From a virus: a DNA stretch of 64,000 nt. Both the position numbers and the translations under genes were made by a program. The stretch spans positions 62,001 through 126,000 of IMG/VR virus record IMGVR_UViG_3300035703_000020; one strand, written 5' to 3'. This document shows, piece after piece, positions 33,248 to 41,094 of the stretch (position 1 is the first letter of the stretch; every line of letters begins with the position of its first letter). The notes under the pieces are model-generated. The model was not told where the DNA came from. It did no database searches and worked only from the letters and a program-made list of their open reading frames with translations.

Positions 33248-33667
33248 ATGAACAACTTCGGACGCATCAACCCCGAGGCCCTCGAGTGGGCCGAGAACCC
33301 CGAGTGGGCCGAGAAGTACGGCGGCATCGACTTCCGCCCGCCCCAGTCCGTGGCTGACGCGGCGGCGCGCGGGCTCGAGCTGCGCAAGAAGACGGGCCGC
33401 GGCGGCTTCAGCACGAAGCAGGCGGCCGCCGAGGGCGTGGGCTCCGGCGTGCAGCGCGCCGCGTCGCTGAAGAACAGGCAGTCGCTGTCGCCGGCGACCA
33501 TCGGCCGCATGGTGAGCTTCTTCGCCCGCCACTCGGCGTACAAGAAGGACCACACGACGGACCCCCCGTCCAACAGCCTCATCTCGTGGCTGCTCTGGGG
33601 CGGCGACCCGGGCAGGGCCTGGGCCGAGAAGGTCAAGGCGCAGATGGACCGGGCCGATGAGAAGTAG
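33248..33667 (+). CDS. Small protein with a phage structural-module domain
   Basis: 139 residues. The region G-R-G-G-F-S-T-K-Q-A-A-A-E-G-V-G-S-G-V-Q-R-A, then L-S-P-A-T-I-G-R-M-V-S-F-F-A-R-H and I-S-W-L-L-W-G-G-D-P-G-R-A-W-A belongs to a small domain that I recognise from many phage head-region proteins, often fused to proteases, but cannot name or assign a role. It has no cysteine tag. It lies among the tagged genes and overlaps the next by 11 bases. Confidence 0.6.
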   Translation: MNNFGRINPEALEWAENPEWAEKYGGIDFRPPQSVADAAARGLELRKKTGRGGFSTKQAAAEGVGSGVQRAASLKNRQSLSPATIGRMVSFFARHSAYKKDHTTDPPSNSLISWLLWGGDPGRAWAEKVKAQMDRADEK

Positions 33668-35096
33668 GCTACCGCAGCACGGCGGCTGGGACACCGGCCT
33701 CGAGGCGAAGGCCAGGGAGGTCCTCGCGCTCCGCTACTCTGAGTCGAACGGGCACCTGGACTACACGATCTGCCAGCGCGCGGACGACTCCCGGTACGGG
33801 ATCGGCGAGGGCAAGGAGTGCCGCAAGGGGAAGGAGGTCAGTCGCGAGGAGGTGCTCACGATGCTGACGCGCGAGGGGCTCGTGCGCACGGACAAGCAGC
33901 GCGAGAGGCTCAGGCAGCTCGACGACAAGACCCTTGCGAAGGTCGCCGACAGGGCGGTCACCCGCGCCGAGCAGGGCACGCTGAAGATCGCCGGGAAGAT
34001 CCAGGAGAAGCAGGGGCTCGACGAGGGGCAGGCCAAGCGCGCCGCCACGGCCGTCCGCGCGCTGAAGTACGACCCGTCCGGCAGCAAGAAGGAGGGCGGC
34101 GCCAACCTGCAGGACCCGGGCGAGGCCGCGAAGTACGCCGAGTTCTACGCGAACAAGCAGGACCTCAAGTACAAGTCGCCCTTCGACACCGACCCCAAGG
34201 TGGTCAAGGCGACGCTAGCGCAGCTCAAGGAGGAGATGCCGGCGTCCGACTACCAGAAGCTGATGACCGCCCTCGGCGGCAAGGGCAGCCCGACCAAGGA
34301 GCAGCTCGATGCCGCCGGTTGGAAGGGCCGCGGCGAGCGCGCCGAGGCCGTGCTCAAGTCCCTCATGGACAATGACTTCAAGGACGTCATGGGCAAGGAG
34401 CTGTCATGGCGCCAGGGCCTGCAGCTCGACCACAAGCGCGCCGGGTCCACCGGCGGCAGCGACCGCCCGGACAACTGGATCTGGATCTCGACCGCGTCGA
34501 ACCAGGTCAAGGGTGGCATGGAGGCCGCGGCCAAGAAGCGCCAGGGCACCGCGGTCGAGAAGGAGGACTTCATCCGCCGCGGGCTGATCGAGAAGCTCCA
34601 GGCCAACGCCAGGATGACGCCCGACCAGGTCCGCGAGGCCAAGGCCGCCGGGTCGATGGGCGCCTCGGCCAAGGCCGAGAAGGCCGCCGCCATGCGCGAC
34701 AATCTCCCGCTGATGACCCCGCAGCAGCGGGCAGAGCGGATCCGGGACGCCAGCATCGACGACCTGAAGGCCATGCTGAAGGGCTCCGTCAACCCGGACA
34801 AGACCAACCCGGCGACCGGCCGCAAGCCGTCCTACCGCCCCGTCCTCAGCGGCGGCGGCGGCGCGCGGGTCCGCAAGGACTACGGCACCGGCCCGCAGAT
34901 GAAGTCGCTGATGCGGCTGCGCTGGGGCGAGAAGCTCGAGGAGAACGACATCAAGAACATCGGCGCCATGCTCGGGGCGTCGACCGGCAGCACCAAGAGC
35001 GCCAAGGACAAGCTCGAGGAGCTCCTGGGCAACTTCCCGCCGACCAGTGGCCTGACGGCCGCCGAGCGGGTCGCGATCATCAAGGAGGCAGGCTGA
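33657..35096 (+). CDS. Tagged protein E: tag plus HNH-like nuclease domain
   Basis: 479 residues. The tag is at ~35-60 (D-Y-T-I-C-Q-R-A-D-D-S-R-Y-G-I, then C-R-K-G-K-E). The central region has an HNH-like pattern: L-D258-H259-K-R, G-G-S-D-R-P-D-N273-W-I-W-I-S, N282-Q-V-K-G-G. The residues between (~60-240) are helical and basic, and the C-terminal ~150 residues contain a poly-Gly turn and further helices. A DNA-cleaving effector is the natural reading, but the metal site is judged by pattern only. It overlaps the upstream gene by 11 bases. Confidence 0.68.
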   Translation: MRSRLPQHGGWDTGLEAKAREVLALRYSESNGHLDYTICQRADDSRYGIGEGKECRKGKEVSREEVLTMLTREGLVRTDKQRERLRQLDDKTLAKVADRAVTRAEQGTLKIAGKIQEKQGLDEGQAKRAATAVRALKYDPSGSKKEGGANLQDPGEAAKYAEFYANKQDLKYKSPFDTDPKVVKATLAQLKEEMPASDYQKLMTALGGKGSPTKEQLDAAGWKGRGERAEAVLKSLMDNDFKDVMGKELSWRQGLQLDHKRAGSTGGSDRPDNWIWISTASNQVKGGMEAAAKKRQGTAVEKEDFIRRGLIEKLQANARMTPDQVREAKAAGSMGASAKAEKAAAMRDNLPLMTPQQRAERIRDASIDDLKAMLKGSVNPDKTNPATGRKPSYRPVLSGGGGARVRKDYGTGPQMKSLMRLRWGEKLEENDIKNIGAMLGASTGSTKSAKDKLEELLGNFPPTSGLTAAERVAIIKEAG

Positions 35097-35098
35097 CC

Positions 35099-37444
35099 AT
35101 GGCTAAACTGACGCAGCACGGCGCCTTCGACGCCGACAGTGAGAGGAGGGCCCGCGAGGAGCTCCTCACCGAATTCACCGAGGGCCGGTCCTGGGCGGAC
35201 GCTTGCGGCGACTGGTCGGCAGAGGACTTCGGCGAGATCGCGGACGGATTCGACTTCGCGCAGCTCTGCCAGAAGCCGGACGGCAAGATCTACGGGACCC
35301 AGGGCCAGTGCCGCAAGGGCACGCCCATCTCCTACCGCCCGGGCGACCGCCAGGGCGACGTCTACAACAAGGGCCGCGCGGCCGGCATGCGGGTCGAGTC
35401 GATCCTCGACGAGAACAAGCGCCTCCGCCTCGAGAAGGGCCTCAAGATGGTCAAGGGGCCCGAGGCGGTCCAGTCGCTCGTCCGCAGGCTGAACCAGCGG
35501 ATGGGCGTGGCGCAGAAGCCCGACGACCAGAAGAACGTCAAGACACCGGAGCAGGCGGCCAAGGCGGCCAAACCTCCCGAGACCCCGTCGCGCCAGGCGT
35601 CCCAGGCGCTGCGCGACCTAGTCAAGGCCGGCGACCGCCTCGACGCCAGGGCCGCGCAGAGCGCCGCAGACCGCCTTCAGGCGGCGAGGGCGGCGGCCGA
35701 GAAGCCCGCGTGGCAGCGGGAGCGGGACGTGATGAACAGGGGCCCAGCGGACCCCGCGGGGCAAGAAAAGCAGCTGAAGTTCAACCTCAGGGTCGCCCAG
35801 AACAAGGGGACGCAGTCGCAGATAGTCAGGGCGCAGAACGAGCTCCGCGAGTTCCGCAAGCAGCAGCGGATGGTCAAGGAGGCAGCCAGGCCAGGGGCCA
35901 AACCCGCGGCCGCCAAGCCCGCGGCTAACGCGGCGAAGGAGAAGCCCTCGATGCAGGTCAACGCGCGGTTCCTGAAGAAGGAGACGACGCAGAAGCTGCA
36001 GGAGTACCTCGACGGCCGCAAGCTGTACGCCTACCAGCGCAAGGCGATCGAGGAGGAGCTCAAGCGCCGCGAGAAGGCCGGCCAGGCCGACGTGCGCGTC
36101 CGCCGCGAGGCCCCCAAGGCAGCTGCCCCGAAGGCGTCTCTCGGCGACAGGGCGGCGCGCAAGGCCGCCATCGACGACGTCAACCGCCAGATCGAGGCCA
36201 TCCGCCGCCGGCGCAACGAGCCGGCCTACCAGAAGCCCGACCAGAAGAAGTTCCTCGACAGCCTGGAGATCGGGCTGGTCCGCCGCCGCATGGACATCGA
36301 GGCCGGCGTCGCCCTGCCGAAGGCCGGCGCGAAGTCCCTCAACGACACCTCAGCCCTGGCGAAGCGCGCGCTCCAGCCCGGCTCCGCCGGCCGCGAGGCC
36401 CGCCTGAAGCTCGGCGAGAAGGTCAGGCTCGAGCGCGCCAAGGCCGGCATCGGCCCGGAGGTCGCGTCGGCCAAGCCTGCCCGCGTCGACCAGAAGCTGC
36501 TCCAGGCTCCCACCGACAAGCTCCAGGCGATCCTCCGCCGGGGCGACCTCGGCGCCGGTCAGCGCAAGAAGATCGAGGAGGAGCTCGGCGGCCGCGGCGT
36601 GACGCCCGCAAGGCCCGTGAAGATCACCGCCGGCATGACCACCGACGCGGCCGTCAAGGCGGGCTGGAAGCTCGACCGCGCGGTCAGGGACTACGACCCG
36701 ATCGCCGTCTACAGCCAGACAGGCAACCAGCTGCTTGCGAAGGGCGCGTTCGGCGCCGCCTACCGCACCGACGGCCCGCCGCCCGGCGTCATCAAGCAGG
36801 GCAAGATCGGCGAGCACGAGGCGGAGGTCTGGCAGAAGCTGCAGGGCACCGGCCGCGTCCCCGAGTTCCACGGCGCCGTCGTCAGCCCGAACATGCGCGT
36901 CGTCGGCTCCGGCTACGGTGGCCACGTGAAGGAGGGCAGCGGCTACCTGGGCATCGGCGAGGCGAAGGGCGTCCCCGTGGCGAAGTACAGCCCGCGCACG
37001 AACGAGGAGAGGAACAAGGTCCTCGAGGAGTACATCCGCGCCCGCCGCGACATCCACCTAGCCGGCGTCGCCCACAACGACATGCACGGCAACAACGTCT
37101 TCTATGACAAGGCGACCGGCAGGATGCAGCTCATCGACTTCGGCCTGGCGCAGCCGAGCTACAAGGCCGCCCTCATGGAGGCCTTCGGCACCAACCAGGG
37201 CGACTGGCAGTCCGAGCGGTTCATCGGGAACTACTCGGGGCGCGGGGGCGAGGCGCCCGCCTACTACCGCTTCCGGCGGAACCAGGAGCGGGTCAACCGC
37301 GCGCTCGAGGAGCTCGACATCGACACCAACCGCATGCGCGGGATGGGCATCCGGAACAAGCCGGAGCACATCGACCGGGTCCTCAACGGGATGTCCGAGC
37401 AGGCCGCCAAGGCGTACGTAGAGATGCTGTACGAGGGCGTCTAG
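35099..37444 (+). CDS. Tagged protein F: tag, long helical linker, intact kinase-like domain
   Basis: 781 residues from ATG 35099, 2 bases after the upstream stop. The tag is at ~51-75 (F-D-F-A-Q-L-C-Q-K-P-D-G-K-I-Y-G-T-Q-G-Q-C-R-K-G), with one extra residue. About 430 basic, Ala-rich helical residues follow. The C-terminal ~230 residues are a protein-kinase fold: G-A-F-G-A-A-Y loop, G-E-H-E-A-E-V-W helix, H659-N-D661-M-H-G-N-N666 catalytic loop, and D680-F-G. All catalytic positions are present, unlike protein A. This suggests an active kinase, possibly a virion-delivered effector (inference). Confidence 0.75.
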   Translation: MAKLTQHGAFDADSERRAREELLTEFTEGRSWADACGDWSAEDFGEIADGFDFAQLCQKPDGKIYGTQGQCRKGTPISYRPGDRQGDVYNKGRAAGMRVESILDENKRLRLEKGLKMVKGPEAVQSLVRRLNQRMGVAQKPDDQKNVKTPEQAAKAAKPPETPSRQASQALRDLVKAGDRLDARAAQSAADRLQAARAAAEKPAWQRERDVMNRGPADPAGQEKQLKFNLRVAQNKGTQSQIVRAQNELREFRKQQRMVKEAARPGAKPAAAKPAANAAKEKPSMQVNARFLKKETTQKLQEYLDGRKLYAYQRKAIEEELKRREKAGQADVRVRREAPKAAAPKASLGDRAARKAAIDDVNRQIEAIRRRRNEPAYQKPDQKKFLDSLEIGLVRRRMDIEAGVALPKAGAKSLNDTSALAKRALQPGSAGREARLKLGEKVRLERAKAGIGPEVASAKPARVDQKLLQAPTDKLQAILRRGDLGAGQRKKIEEELGGRGVTPARPVKITAGMTTDAAVKAGWKLDRAVRDYDPIAVYSQTGNQLLAKGAFGAAYRTDGPPPGVIKQGKIGEHEAEVWQKLQGTGRVPEFHGAVVSPNMRVVGSGYGGHVKEGSGYLGIGEAKGVPVAKYSPRTNEERNKVLEEYIRARRDIHLAGVAHNDMHGNNVFYDKATGRMQLIDFGLAQPSYKAALMEAFGTNQGDWQSERFIGNYSGRGGEAPAYYRFRRNQERVNRALEELDIDTNRMRGMGIRNKPEHIDRVLNGMSEQAAKAYVEMLYEGV

Positions 37445-37486
37445 CCCGCATAATACCACGAAGAGCACCGACACCCACACCACACC

Positions 37487-37642
37487 ATGGCCAGCAAGTA
37501 CGTGGAGCTGATGACCAAGCGCAAGGAGGCCCTGTTCAGGGGCGACGAGGCCACGGCCGAGAAGCTCCTGACCCTCGCCGAGAAGCTCGCGGAGCGCGGC
37601 AAGGTCTCCGACGACGAATTCCTCGCGGCAGCGTACCTATGA
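37487..37642 (+). CDS. 51-residue helical protein
   Basis: Small gene of 51 codons plus stop, starting M-A-S-K-Y-V-E-L-M and ending E-F-L-A-A-A-Y-L. It is an all-helical, charged protein (E-K-L-L-T-L-A-E-K-L-A-E-R-G) with an acidic end. The stop overlaps the next start (ATGA), which supports it as real. No family recognised. Confidence 0.6.
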   Translation: MASKYVELMTKRKEALFRGDEATAEKLLTLAEKLAERGKVSDDEFLAAAYL

Positions 37643-38250
37643 GCGGCCGAGCACCAGAGCAGCAGGTAGTCGACTACCTCGAGGCGGCCGGCTACAGGCC
37701 CGACTCCATCATCCGCTACCTCGAGGCGCAGGTCGCCCGCGAGTGGGCGTCCGCCGACTTCGCCGAGTGCGGACCGGGCGAGAAGATGACGTTCGGCGTC
37801 TGCCGCAAGATCGGTGAAGCCCCCGCGGCCCAGCCCGCGCAGCAGGGCGCCACGCCGGCGCAGCCCCGGGCTCAACAGCCAGGGCAGAGGGCGGCGGGCC
37901 AGCAGCCCAAGCCGAAGGAGGCGCAGAAGTCCGGCATGGAGGAGAAGCTCGAGAAGGCCGCGAAGGCTCAGGGCTCCGACGCCACCAACAACCGCAAGGT
38001 GGTGATCGACGGCAAGGCGTACGGCTGGGCGATCCAGAACGGCAAGCCGATCATGGTCGAGTGGGGCGCCGTCGCCGGCATCAAGAAGGTCGGGCCAAAG
38101 CAGGCCAAGCCCAAGCGCGGCGGCCGCCGCGGTGGCGCTGGCGGCGACAACGCGGGCCGCATCGCGGGACTGAAGAAGGCGCTCGAGAAGCAGGTCAACG
38201 AGGCCGGGCGCCAGGCCATCCTGAAGCAGATCCAGGAGCTGGGCGGGTAA
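37639..38250 (+). CDS. Tagged protein G: divergent tag plus basic tail
   Basis: 203 residues. A predicted helix (Y-L-E-A-A-G-Y-R-P-D-S-I-I-R-Y-L) precedes a divergent tag at ~40-60 (D-F-A-E-C-G-P-G-E-K-M-T-F-G-V-C-R-K-I-G-E). Both cysteines and the C-R-K turn are kept, but the R-P-D-G-S core and the G-x-x-C spacing are not. The middle is a Gln/Pro/Ala-rich linker, then a V-V-I-D-G-K-A-Y-G-W-A-I-Q-N-G-K-P-I-M-V-E-W small beta region and a basic helix. It is the outlier that shows the tag cysteines matter more than its core. Confidence 0.6.
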   Translation: MSGRAPEQQVVDYLEAAGYRPDSIIRYLEAQVAREWASADFAECGPGEKMTFGVCRKIGEAPAAQPAQQGATPAQPRAQQPGQRAAGQQPKPKEAQKSGMEEKLEKAAKAQGSDATNNRKVVIDGKAYGWAIQNGKPIMVEWGAVAGIKKVGPKQAKPKRGGRRGGAGGDNAGRIAGLKKALEKQVNEAGRQAILKQIQELGG

Positions 38251-38251
38251 G
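38245..38251 (+). promoter_or_regulatory. Recurrent GGGTAAG element
   Basis: Ends 29 bases before ATG 38281 and overlaps the upstream stop. The following bases (ACAC) match the copy at 4941. Confidence 0.35.
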
Positions 38252-38280
38252 ACACGCGGGTACCAACCCACGGAAACAAC

Positions 38281-39012
38281 ATGTCCGGATTCGGGAGCTT
38301 CTCGCAGGAGGCCTACGAGCAGCTGCGGCAAGCATACTCTGACCAGCTCCAGCGCGCAGACGAGATCGAGGAGGCCGGCGTCCAGATCGGCCAGGACAAG
38401 CTCGGCGTCGAGACCGCGCCCGTCCGCAGCGACTGGCTCGACAAGACCGGCCTCTGGAAGTACCCCGACGGCCGCGGCGAGCGCCAGGACGTCGAGCAGC
38501 GGCAGCAGGACCTCCTGGCCGCCCTCCGCGACGAGGACGGTAACCTCCCCGACAACGATGACGACGAGCAGGACCTCGACGCGATGTCCGACGAGGAGAT
38601 CGACGCCCTGATCAGCCAGGTCCTCGACGAGATCGACGGAGACGACGACGAGGAGGAGGAGGAGCCCGGCGGCGACGACCTCGTCTCCAGGATCCTCGAG
38701 GCCATCGGCGACGGCGGGCTGAGCGACGAGGAGATCGACGCCGCGATCGACCAGATCCTGGGCGAGGGCGACGCCGCCGAGGATGACGACGACGAGGGGG
38801 AGGAGAGCGACGAGCCGTCCGCCGACGAGATCGCGTCCAGGATCGCCGAGCTCAGGGCCGAGCTGGCCGCACTGTCCGAGGGCGGCGGGGACGAAGAAGA
38901 GGACGAGGACTACGAGCCCGAAGAAACTCAGGGCGACGAGGAGGAAACCGAACCCGACAACGACACCGACATCGAAGACGAGGAGGTGACCTCCGATGAT
39001 GAACCTAACTGA
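38281..39012 (+). CDS. Very acidic repeat protein
   Basis: 243 residues, of which a large share are Asp or Glu. The N-terminus (F-G-S-F-S-Q-E-A-Y-E-Q-L) resembles the leading helix of tagged proteins C and D, but no cysteine tag follows. Two repeats of the form M/L-S-D-E-E-I-D-A-x-I-x-Q lie at about residues 100-115 and 140-155, separated by acidic runs. The end is nearly all D/E. Candidates are a DNA mimic, a histone-like chaperone or a scaffold filler in the head. It overlaps the next gene by 17 bases. Confidence 0.65.
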   Translation: MSGFGSFSQEAYEQLRQAYSDQLQRADEIEEAGVQIGQDKLGVETAPVRSDWLDKTGLWKYPDGRGERQDVEQRQQDLLAALRDEDGNLPDNDDDEQDLDAMSDEEIDALISQVLDEIDGDDDEEEEEPGGDDLVSRILEAIGDGGLSDEEIDAAIDQILGEGDAAEDDDDEGEESDEPSADEIASRIAELRAELAALSEGGGDEEEDEDYEPEETQGDEEETEPDNDTDIEDEEVTSDDEPN

Positions 39013-39481
39013 TACGCTCGTGGGGCAGGTCATCCCCGTCGACGCGCTCGAGGCCAACAAGAAGCGCCGCGAGCGGGTCGAAGCCCTGATCCCCAAGGAC
39101 CGCGACAACTACATCGTCGGCGACGACGTGATGCGCGAGATCATGGGCCGCAAGCGCGCCCGCATGGAGATGGCCCGCCAGAACCGGGTCAACTACCAGG
39201 AGGAGGCCTACGGCATCAACCACCGCGAGTGGTCCGGCGACATGCGCAAGGCGCTGTCCGAGGGCAAGATGAAGGGCGGCTTCGCCGGCCCCGACACGTC
39301 CTTCCCGATCGCGTCCCCAGGCGACGTGGCGGCGGCGTGGTCGTCCGTCGGCCGCGCCAAGGACCCCGACGCCACGATGCGGAAGATCATCAAGATCGCG
39401 AAGGACAACGGCTGGGAGCAGGGCCTGCCTAAGTCCGTCCGGGACCGCTTGAAGGCGGGCAAGTCCGGGCTCCCCGAGTAA
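38996..39481 (+). CDS. Small protein with a DUF6582-like phage domain
   Basis: 161 residues. The first ~80 are basic and helical (R-K-R-A-R-M-E-M-A-R-Q-N-R). Residues ~90-145 (G-G-F-A-G-P-D-T-S-F-P-I-A-S-P-G-D-V-A-A-A-W, then R-K-I-I-K-I-A-K-D-N-G-W) look like the compact domain often found in or beside phage protease/head proteins (DUF6582-like; name from memory, not checked). Together with the 33248, 40480 and 41088 genes it makes a cluster of such domains as separate ORFs. Confidence 0.5.
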   Translation: MMNLTDTLVGQVIPVDALEANKKRRERVEALIPKDRDNYIVGDDVMREIMGRKRARMEMARQNRVNYQEEAYGINHREWSGDMRKALSEGKMKGGFAGPDTSFPIASPGDVAAAWSSVGRAKDPDATMRKIIKIAKDNGWEQGLPKSVRDRLKAGKSGLPE

Positions 39482-39497
39482 CACACTGGAGGCAGCC

Positions 39498-39962
39498 ATG
39501 CCAACTTTCCTCGAACCACTCTACCCGGCCCTCGCCGGCATCCTGATCGGCGTCGCCACGATGGGCGCCAAGAAGGTGCTGGAGAAGGTCAACGCGCGCA
39601 AGTACGCGCCGCTCCTGGCCAAGGTCTACGACGTCGTCGACCCGCTGTTGGACAAGTACTACACAGGCTGGGACGGCAGCACGATCGACACCGTGCTGGA
39701 GCTCGCCTTCTACTCCGTCGGCGACGGCCAGCTGAGCAAGGAGGAGGCCCAGGCCGCCGTCCAGATGGCCAAGGAGAAGTTCCTGCCGGACGTCGCCAAG
39801 TCCAAGAAGCTCGACCCCAATACGCCTGAGGGCCGCAAGTCCCTCGAGATCGCCGAGATGGTGCTCAAGATGGAGGAGGGCGTGGACAAGGACAAGCTAG
39901 TCGACCTAGCCAAAGCATCGGTACCCCTCGAGCCCGCACAGCGGCTGCTCGGGCTGTTCTGA
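39498..39962 (+). CDS. Small protein with one N-terminal hydrophobic segment
   Basis: 154 residues. Residues ~8-25 (Y-P-A-L-A-G-I-L-I-G-V-A-T-M-G-A) form a hydrophobic stretch that could be a membrane anchor, and the remainder is a charged helical domain. GGAGG about 8 bases before the ATG fixes the start. Next to another single-span protein, it could belong to the lysis or virion-membrane functions; neither is proven. Confidence 0.5.
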   Translation: MPTFLEPLYPALAGILIGVATMGAKKVLEKVNARKYAPLLAKVYDVVDPLLDKYYTGWDGSTIDTVLELAFYSVGDGQLSKEEAQAAVQMAKEKFLPDVAKSKKLDPNTPEGRKSLEIAEMVLKMEEGVDKDKLVDLAKASVPLEPAQRLLGLF

Positions 39963-39982
39963 TCTTGGAGACTTAGGCCACA

Positions 39983-40312
39983 GTGGAAGCGCTCGTTCTG
40001 CAGTTGATCGGCTCCGTCGTGCTCCCGTCCGTCATAGCGGTGGGCGGCGCGATCGGCTGGTTCAACATGGTGTCGTCCAAGCACATGGACGACAAGTTCA
40101 AGACGATCTCAGGCCAGATCACCTCCAACGACACTAAGATCGAGCGCGTCGAGCGGGACCTCCTCGAGATGCAGATGAAGCTCCCCAAGGAGTTCGTCAT
40201 GCGCGAGGAGTTCATCGCCCGGATGAGCGACGGCGCCAAGAAGATGGACTACCTCGTGGAGCAGGTCGACGCCATCAAGAACATGCTGATGTTCGGGAGG
40301 GAGAAGCAGTGA
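39983..40312 (+). CDS. Single-span membrane protein with coiled coil
   Basis: 109 residues from a GTG start. Residues ~5-28 (V-L-Q-L-I-G-S-V-V-L-P-S-V-I-A-V-G-G-A-I-G-W-F) are a transmembrane segment; the rest is a coiled coil (I-E-R-V-E-R-D-L-L-E-M-Q-M-K). This layout is common for phage lysis-associated proteins such as i-spanin-like or holin-like ORFs. No lipobox partner was seen nearby. Start is supported by TTGGAG about 13 bases upstream; the stop overlaps the next ATG (TGATG). Confidence 0.55.
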   Translation: MEALVLQLIGSVVLPSVIAVGGAIGWFNMVSSKHMDDKFKTISGQITSNDTKIERVERDLLEMQMKLPKEFVMREEFIARMSDGAKKMDYLVEQVDAIKNMLMFGREKQ

Positions 40313-40473
40313 TGCGCGACATCTGCGCGAGGAGCAAGTCCTCGGGCAAGACGTGGGAGCAGCGCCGCGACTCCCTCAGGAAGAACCTCTCGGCGCAGGG
40401 CTTCGCGCCCGACTCAGTTGAAAAGGTTCTCTCGATGCTCTTCGAGAGGTGCATTAAAAAATTGCCCCAGTAG
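40312..40473 (+). CDS. 53-residue basic protein
   Basis: A gene of 53 codons plus stop whose ATG overlaps the upstream stop (TGATG). It reads M-R-D-I-C-A-R-S-K-S-S, then helical W-E-Q-R-R-D-S-L-R-K-N-L and F-A-P-D-S-V-E-K-V-L-S-M-L. Two cysteines, no known family. Coupling and codon use support expression. Confidence 0.55.
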   Translation: MRDICARSKSSGKTWEQRRDSLRKNLSAQGFAPDSVEKVLSMLFERCIKKLPQ

Positions 40474-40479
40474 CACACC

Positions 40480-41094
40480 ATGCCAGTCAAGAAGGGAAAG
40501 GGCTGCGTCGCCGACGTCATGCGTGAGTGGAAGGCAGGCCAGCTCCACTCCGGCGAGGACGGCAAGGTCGTCAAGGACCAGAAGCAGGCGGTCGCCATCG
40601 CCCTGTCGATGTGCGGCGGCAGCCGCGAGAAGGCCAAGTCGTACGAGGAGTACGCCAACAGCCTGGTCGACGAGGTGAAGGACACCTACGCCGAGAAGTG
40701 CGGCTGCAAGCACAAGAAGGGCACGAAGGAGTACGGTGAGTGCAACTGCGGCTGCAAGGGCTGCAAGCGCCGCGCGATGGCCATCGGCTACCCCACCCCG
40801 ACCTTCGGCGAGGAGGAGACGATCGGCATGATCCGCACCCGCCTCAAGGTCATGCACGGCCGCCTGTCCGACATCGAGCGGGCGATCGAGATGGCGATGA
40901 TGCGGGGTAGCGAGATCGAGATGGAGCCCTGGATGATCGACAAGATCACCCTGGCCGCAGACTACCTCTCGGCGGTCGCCGATAACGCCGTGTACGGCGA
41001 CGGCATCGAGGTCGAGATGGAGAACGAGGGCGAGGAGGAGGAGGGCGGTTACGCGCAGTTCCGCCGCTTCGGGTACGCCGAGGGAAAGGGCTGA
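40480..41094 (+). CDS. DUF6496-like protein (0-frame product of a probable -1 frameshift)
   Basis: 204 residues. Residues ~8-48 (V-A-D-V-M-R-E-W-K-A-G-Q-L-H-S-G-E-D-G-K, K-D-Q-K-Q-A-V-A-I-A-L-S-M-C-G-G) match the small DUF6496 domain common in phages (name from memory). A cysteine-rich patch (C-G-C-K-H-K, C-N-C-G-C-K-G-C-K-R-R) follows at ~68-94, then a helical part and an acidic end. The gene ends E-G-K-G-stop over a slippery GGGAAAG, and the -1 frame continues open without its own start. The stop-terminated protein is then the major product and the fusion the minor one. Confidence 0.65.
   Translation: MPVKKGKGCVADVMREWKAGQLHSGEDGKVVKDQKQAVAIALSMCGGSREKAKSYEEYANSLVDEVKDTYAEKCGCKHKKGTKEYGECNCGCKGCKRRAMAIGYPTPTFGEEETIGMIRTRLKVMHGRLSDIERAIEMAMMRGSEIEMEPWMIDKITLAADYLSAVADNAVYGDGIEVEMENEGEEEEGGYAQFRRFGYAEGKG
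41082..41088 (+). promoter_or_regulatory. Programmed -1 frameshift site GGGAAAG
   Basis: The heptamer is in the right phase (0-frame G-GGA-AAG) and the 0-frame TGA follows at 41092. This is the same heptamer used for the lambda G/GT tail chaperone. The -1 frame has no ATG, GTG or TTG between its upstream stop at 40983 and 41199. Confidence 0.65.
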
